Assembly: GCA_964582715.1 (NCBI GenBank)
Contig: CAZOSM010000002.1
Location: forward strand, 1 to 64,000
Direction of reading: 5' to 3'
Length of the DNA: 64,000 nucleotides
Source of the DNA: MFZZ01 sp964582715
GTDB taxonomy: Bacteria > Patescibacteriota > Microgenomatia > UBA1406 > GWC2-37-13
Below, piece after piece: positions 61,284 to 64,000 of the stretch. The translations under genes and the position numbers were made by a program. The stretch's first letter is position 1. Each line of letters begins with the position of its first letter. The notes beneath the pieces were generated by a model. It was not told the origin of the DNA, ran no database searches, and saw only the letters and a program-made list of their open reading frames with translations.

Positions 61284-61616
61284 ATGAAAAACGCAACTAA
61301 GGAGTCTGAGGAATTAAAATTAGTTAATCCTAAATTTATTCCAGATTCAGAAAAAATTTCTGAAAGAGTATATTCTAATTATGTTGTCGTTTCACATACT
61401 GGTTTAGACTTTACGTTAATCTTTTTAGATGTAGCTCCACCAAATAAAGAACAATTTGAGTTGGCAAAAAAAAATAAAGAAGTTCCAGCTCCTGTTCAAT
61501 GCCAAATAGTTTTACCTAATGAAGTAATACCTTCATTAATTGAGGCATTAAAAAAACAATATGAAAAATATGAATCAAACCAATCAACTTCAGCTACTGA
61601 CAAAAGTGCTAACTAA
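61284..61616 (+). CDS. DUF3467 family protein
   Basis: The 110-residue protein has YSNYVVVSHTGLDFTLIFLD, CQIVLPNEVIPSLIEALKKQ, matching the DUF3467 pattern of short bacterial proteins of unknown role. It is likely soluble. Its last 56 bases overlap the start of the next gene in another frame. An upstream promoter with a palindrome suggests regulated expression. Confidence 0.78.
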   Translation: MKNATKESEELKLVNPKFIPDSEKISERVYSNYVVVSHTGLDFTLIFLDVAPPNKEQFELAKKNKEVPAPVQCQIVLPNEVIPSLIEALKKQYEKYESNQSTSATDKSAN

Positions 61617-61800
61617 GTTGAGCCTTAAATATAAGGTGTTCTTTCTATTGAGTCTTCTTAAAGCGATTCTGTTAAATGGTAAGAGTGGTTATAACAAAGA
61701 AATTGAAAACTGGCTAGAAGATATTGAAATTGCCAACGATCCAAAGCTTCAATCTAAGTCAAAAGAGATATATAATAGAGTTATGATAAATAATTCATAA
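61561..61800 (+). CDS. Hypothetical small protein
   Basis: The 79-residue protein reads MKNMNQTNQLQLLTKVLTKL then a helix (FFLLSLLKAILLNGKSGY) and an acidic tail (WLEDIEIANDP). It overlaps the DUF3467 gene by 56 bases, a long overlap, so a later start is possible. It is 2 bases before the next gene. It could act as the partner (antitoxin-like) of the protein encoded next, which is inference. Confidence 0.5.
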   Translation: MKNMNQTNQLQLLTKVLTKLSLKYKVFFLLSLLKAILLNGKSGYNKEIENWLEDIEIANDPKLQSKSKEIYNRVMINNS

Positions 61801-61802
61801 CT

Positions 61803-62102
61803 ATGGGCAAATTTGTAACAAGTACAATTCCAGTATGGACCGTAGATCAGAAAGAAAAACAAAACGTTTTAAAAGGGAAAAAAGATCAACGAGATAAAAA
61901 GGTTTTTAATGAGTGGGAATCTACAGTAACTCAAAATCCTTTTCATTCTGAAGACGGTAAAATTACTAAAGTGAGAACATTAGAACGGACTTATCGATGG
62001 AAAAAACCCCCTTATCGTGTAGTTTATGATGTGTATGAGAATAATCATACAATCTATCCAGTTGAATTTAAGACACGAGGCAATATTAAAACATATTCAT
62101 AA
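61803..62102 (+). CDS. Hypothetical protein, weakly RelE/ParE-like
   Basis: The 99-residue protein ends YRWKKPPYRVVYDVYENNHT and IYPVEFKTRGNI, a strand order like the C-terminal core of RelE/ParE toxins. The N-terminus is lysine-rich and unlike the family. A toxin with the upstream gene as antitoxin is conceivable, but evidence is weak. Part of the promoter 61211 operon. Confidence 0.45.
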   Translation: MGKFVTSTIPVWTVDQKEKQNVLKGKKDQRDKKVFNEWESTVTQNPFHSEDGKITKVRTLERTYRWKKPPYRVVYDVYENNHTIYPVEFKTRGNIKTYS

Positions 62103-62124
62103 TACTACTTGCTACAATATACTC

Positions 62125-62256
62125 ATGGGTCGGGAACCAACGGTTGATAAAAATATGTTCTTTCTCATCTTAGACGAAGCAATTAAGCCTAAGAAAAAGG
62201 GTAAAAAGAAAAAGTCTAAGAAATCTGAGAAAGCAAAACGTCAAACATCTCGCTAG
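62125..62256 (+). CDS. Small lysine-rich protein
   Basis: The 43-residue protein starts at ATG 62125 (MGREPTVDKNMFFLILDEAI) and ends in a highly basic stretch (KPKKKGKKKKSKKSEKAKRQ). TACAAT (62113-62118) lies 6 bases before the ATG, pointing to leaderless expression and to this start over the upstream open frame. Its 3' end overlaps the convergent transposase by 41 bases. It may bind nucleic acid. Confidence 0.55.
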   Translation: MGREPTVDKNMFFLILDEAIKPKKKGKKKKSKKSEKAKRQTSR

Positions 62257-63082
62257 GGCGATGTCTGTTATTGTATCTAAAAGCAAATTCATCTGCATAC
62301 TTCTGTAAATGTTTTGAACTTACTTTCCTATAAACTCCATAGATTCCTCGTTTAAAATGACTCCATACATTCTCGATATTTTGCGTATAACAATCTCCTT
62401 TGCGATACTCATATAAACCATGCTTTACAAACTTATGCTGGAAACCATATTTAGATAGGAGTTTGTAACCTTGTAGCTCGTCAGTCATAATCTGAGAGTT
62501 AGGTTTAACATGAAAATGTATCTGTTCAAAAAGTGCAATTCGCCCAGAGGATTCAATATGTTTTACCACTACATTACCTCCACGTTCCACCATACCCATA
62601 ACAACTTCTTTATCATTAATTGTGCCAAATGATTTCCGTTTATTATTCTTAGCCTTTCCTCCAACATATGTTTCATCTATCTCTACAACTCCAGAAACTC
62701 CTAATGGATTAGCGGACTGCATAAGTTTTCTAATCTGGTGAAACATTCGCCAAGCTGTTTTATATGTCACTCCTGTTTGCCTTTGCAATTGCTTTGCAGA
62801 GATTCCAGCTCTTGTACTCGTCATGAGGAATATGGCATAGAACCAAGTAGGTAGAGGTGTCGTAGATTTCTCAAAGATTGTTCCTGCTAGTGGATATATT
62901 TGTGTACCACATTGTGAACAGGCATAACAGGGACGATTCCGAAGTTTATAATGTTTGGTTATTTTTGTGCATTTTTTGCAGGTTACTCCGTTTGGATACT
63001 TTCGTAGAAAAATTGTTTTAAGACACTTATTTTGAGAAGAATACTGTTTTAAAAATGCAGAAAGTGTATAATATCTCTTCAT
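62216..63082 (-). mobile_element. IS1595-family transposase (ISXO2-like)
   Basis: The 288-residue protein has an N-terminal zinc ribbon (CKKC and CSQC), then a DDE-type core with VEIDETYVGGKAKN, MTDELQGYK and a late acidic/N residue in QNIENVWSHFKRGI. These are the marks of ISXO2/IS1595 transposases. The frame is intact, so the element may be active. Terminal inverted repeats could not be assigned with certainty. It overlaps the convergent small gene at 62125. Confidence 0.87.
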
Positions 63083-63176
63083 GAAGCAATTTTAGTCCCT
63101 TTTCCCGTGGCGTCAAGGGATAATTGCCTTTATTATTGAGCAAGTTTTGATATAATTGTATGATATCGTTTTGGTA

Positions 63177-63248
63177 GGGTGTATGGCTCAGTGGTAGAGC
63201 GCGTTCCTGATAAGAACGAGGTCGAAGGTTCGATCCCTTCTACACCCA
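63177..63248 (+). tRNA. tRNA-Ile (GAT)
   Basis: Acceptor GGGTGTA pairs with TACACCC, D-arm GGCTCAGTGGTAGAGC, anticodon loop CTGATAA giving GAT, T-arm GAAGGTTCGATCCCTTC. CCA is not encoded. TATAAT (63151-63156) lies upstream as the probable promoter. Confidence 0.92.
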
Positions 63249-63251
63249 CAT

Positions 63252-63342
63252 TGTGGCTCAGTGGTAGAGCGGTCCGATAACTATCGGACAGGTCGAAGGG
63301 GAGTCTATCCCGAAGACTTTCGGGAAGCCCTTCTACACCCAC
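63252..63342 (+). pseudogene. Broken tRNA-Ile-like sequence with two inserted stem-loops
   Basis: Shares the D-arm (TGGCTCAGTGGTAGAGCG) and 3' end (CCCTTCTACACCCACA) of the neighbouring tRNA-Ile. The anticodon arm is GTCCGAT-AACT-ATCGGAC (63272-63289), the same arm as in the 23520 pseudo-tRNA. The T-loop carries another 7-base stem with a 4-base loop, TCCCGAA-GACT-TTCGGGA (63308-63325). Acceptor 5' strand is lost. Confidence 0.6.
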
Positions 63343-63348
63343 AATCTT

Positions 63349-63421
63349 GGACTCTTAGCTCAGTTGGTAGAGCATTCGGCTTACATCCGAAAGGTCGCAG
63401 GTTCGAGCCCTGCAGGGTCCA
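63349..63421 (+). tRNA. tRNA-Val (TAC)
   Basis: Acceptor GGACTCT pairs with AGGGTCC, anticodon loop CTTACAT gives TAC, T-arm GCAGGTTCGAGCCCTGC. CCA is not encoded. Confidence 0.92.
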
Positions 63422-63519
63422 CAACTTCTTTTATCCTATAATATTTTGGTATACTATATCTCTCATTACTATTGTAATTATAACTAAGCTTGTACCATTT
63501 CTTTCTCTTTGAGAATGTA

Positions 63520-63544
63520 TCTTGCAGTATATGCTTCTGCAAGA
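63520..63544 (+). promoter_or_regulatory. Leader hairpin before 63575
   Basis: TCTTGCAG (63520-63527) pairs perfectly with CTGCAAGA (63537-63544), ending about 17 bases before the AAGGAG ribosome-binding site. Confidence 0.45.
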
Positions 63545-63574
63545 TAAATCAATCACAGTGAAGGAGACTAACAA

Positions 63575-63991
63575 GTGAAACACGAAACAAGTGAAGTACG
63601 AGTAGAGGTGCCAGGCATGATTACTAAACTGGATGAATTCCATCCCGGCATTCTGATCCGGAGCACCAATATAAGGGTTACGGAGGATAGTGAAAAGTAC
63701 TTGTGTCTTACCGCACCAGAGTCTGTTGAAGGTGACTTCATAGTGCTTGTAGTAGAGGTGATTACAGGGGAGCTAACACATCTGTTTCTCTCCCAATTTA
63801 CCGTAGTACCCATGTCCGACGGCCGCTGGAACAATATTAATTATCTGTTCCATTGTCCATTAGGCGATGGAGTGAGCTACACGTATGAGCTGATAGACGA
63901 TGTGGGCAGGCCAGTCGACCCAGAAAAGAGAAGTCTTATGTTCCCACCAAGGATCAAGAGGATCACCTTTCGGGTTAAGCTAGGCGACTAG
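63575..63991 (+). CDS. Hypothetical protein, GTG start
   Basis: The 138-residue protein begins at GTG 63575 with AAGGAG eight bases upstream (MKHETSEVRVEVPGMITKLD). It is beta-rich and soluble, with a Trp and several Asp/Gly turns and a basic C-terminal strand (RIKRITFRVKLGD). Start choice and more GC-rich codons resemble the genes at 22560 and 23187, which also lie next to a tRNA locus. No family recognised. Confidence 0.7.
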   Translation: MKHETSEVRVEVPGMITKLDEFHPGILIRSTNIRVTEDSEKYLCLTAPESVEGDFIVLVVEVITGELTHLFLSQFTVVPMSDGRWNNINYLFHCPLGDGVSYTYELIDDVGRPVDPEKRSLMFPPRIKRITFRVKLGD

Positions 63992-64000
63992 TTCTTCTTC

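Noticed and set aside
61249..63117. GTCAAGGGAT occurs at about 61249 and again at 63108, framing the DUF3467 genes and the transposase, as if target-site duplications.
   Set aside because: No matching inverted termini follow, and the first copy is part of a promoter-proximal palindrome. The match is short and can be chance.

Overview
The window is AT-rich DNA with short genes and short spacers. It reads as a small-genome Candidate Phyla Radiation (Patescibacteria) bacterium, most likely Microgenomates or a Katanobacteria-like relative; the lineage is inferred and not searched. Support comes from a divergent 16S rRNA with compensated changes in the universal 530 loop, a 16S gene not followed by 23S, a type IV pilus locus with many prepilins and no secretin, a GT51 penicillin-binding protein, and DUF2206/DUF1616-like surface genes. 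The standard code is used: TGA is a normal stop.

Layout. 1-5060 (minus): glycosyltransferase operon with DUF2206/DUF1616-like proteins, one member broken by an in-frame stop. 5181-9000: PPC/DUF296 protein, GT9 glycosyltransferase, ABC exporter. 9000-16540 (plus): glycosyltransferases and an ADP/CDP-heptose-type pathway (GmhA fused to a glycosyltransferase, GmhB, HldE-like kinase/nucleotidyltransferase, a second nucleotidyltransferase, GT9 heptosyltransferase). 16682-21343: three secreted Asn/Thr/Gly-rich repeat proteins, plausible surface beta-solenoids and possible targets of the glycosylation genes. 21434-23438: topoisomerase IB and two unknown genes. 23520-23927: broken tRNA, GIY-YIG nuclease, intact tRNA-Val. 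23988-39912: housekeeping genes (trpS, thrS, infC-rpmI-rplT, pheS, pheT, PBP1A, recG, rpmF, nusB, rnc, rpsP). 39919-55187: pilus genes (pilM/N/O, pilB/T/C, nine prepilins), holB-like gene, Wzy-like protein, MreB-like actin. 55486-56989: 16S rRNA. 57100-59688: two unknowns and two SAM-hydrolase-family genes. 59700-61300: RNA-rich island with micro-ORFs. 61284-63082: DUF3467 operon and an IS1595-family transposase. 63177-63421: tRNA cluster with another broken tRNA. 63575-63991: unknown gene.

Expression has a clear signature. Many genes have a TATAAT-like -10 box ending 6-7 bases before the start codon, so they are probably transcribed without a leader. A minority (genes at 22560, 23187, 63575 and the micro-ORF at 59948) carry strong Shine-Dalgarno sites. 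Several leaders look structured; the best is 60790-60940, four nested hairpins with a possible loop-to-RBS pseudoknot before a zinc-ribbon mini-protein. I regard the RNA-rich island at 59850-60940 and the two tRNA-derived loci as the most likely places for undescribed biology.
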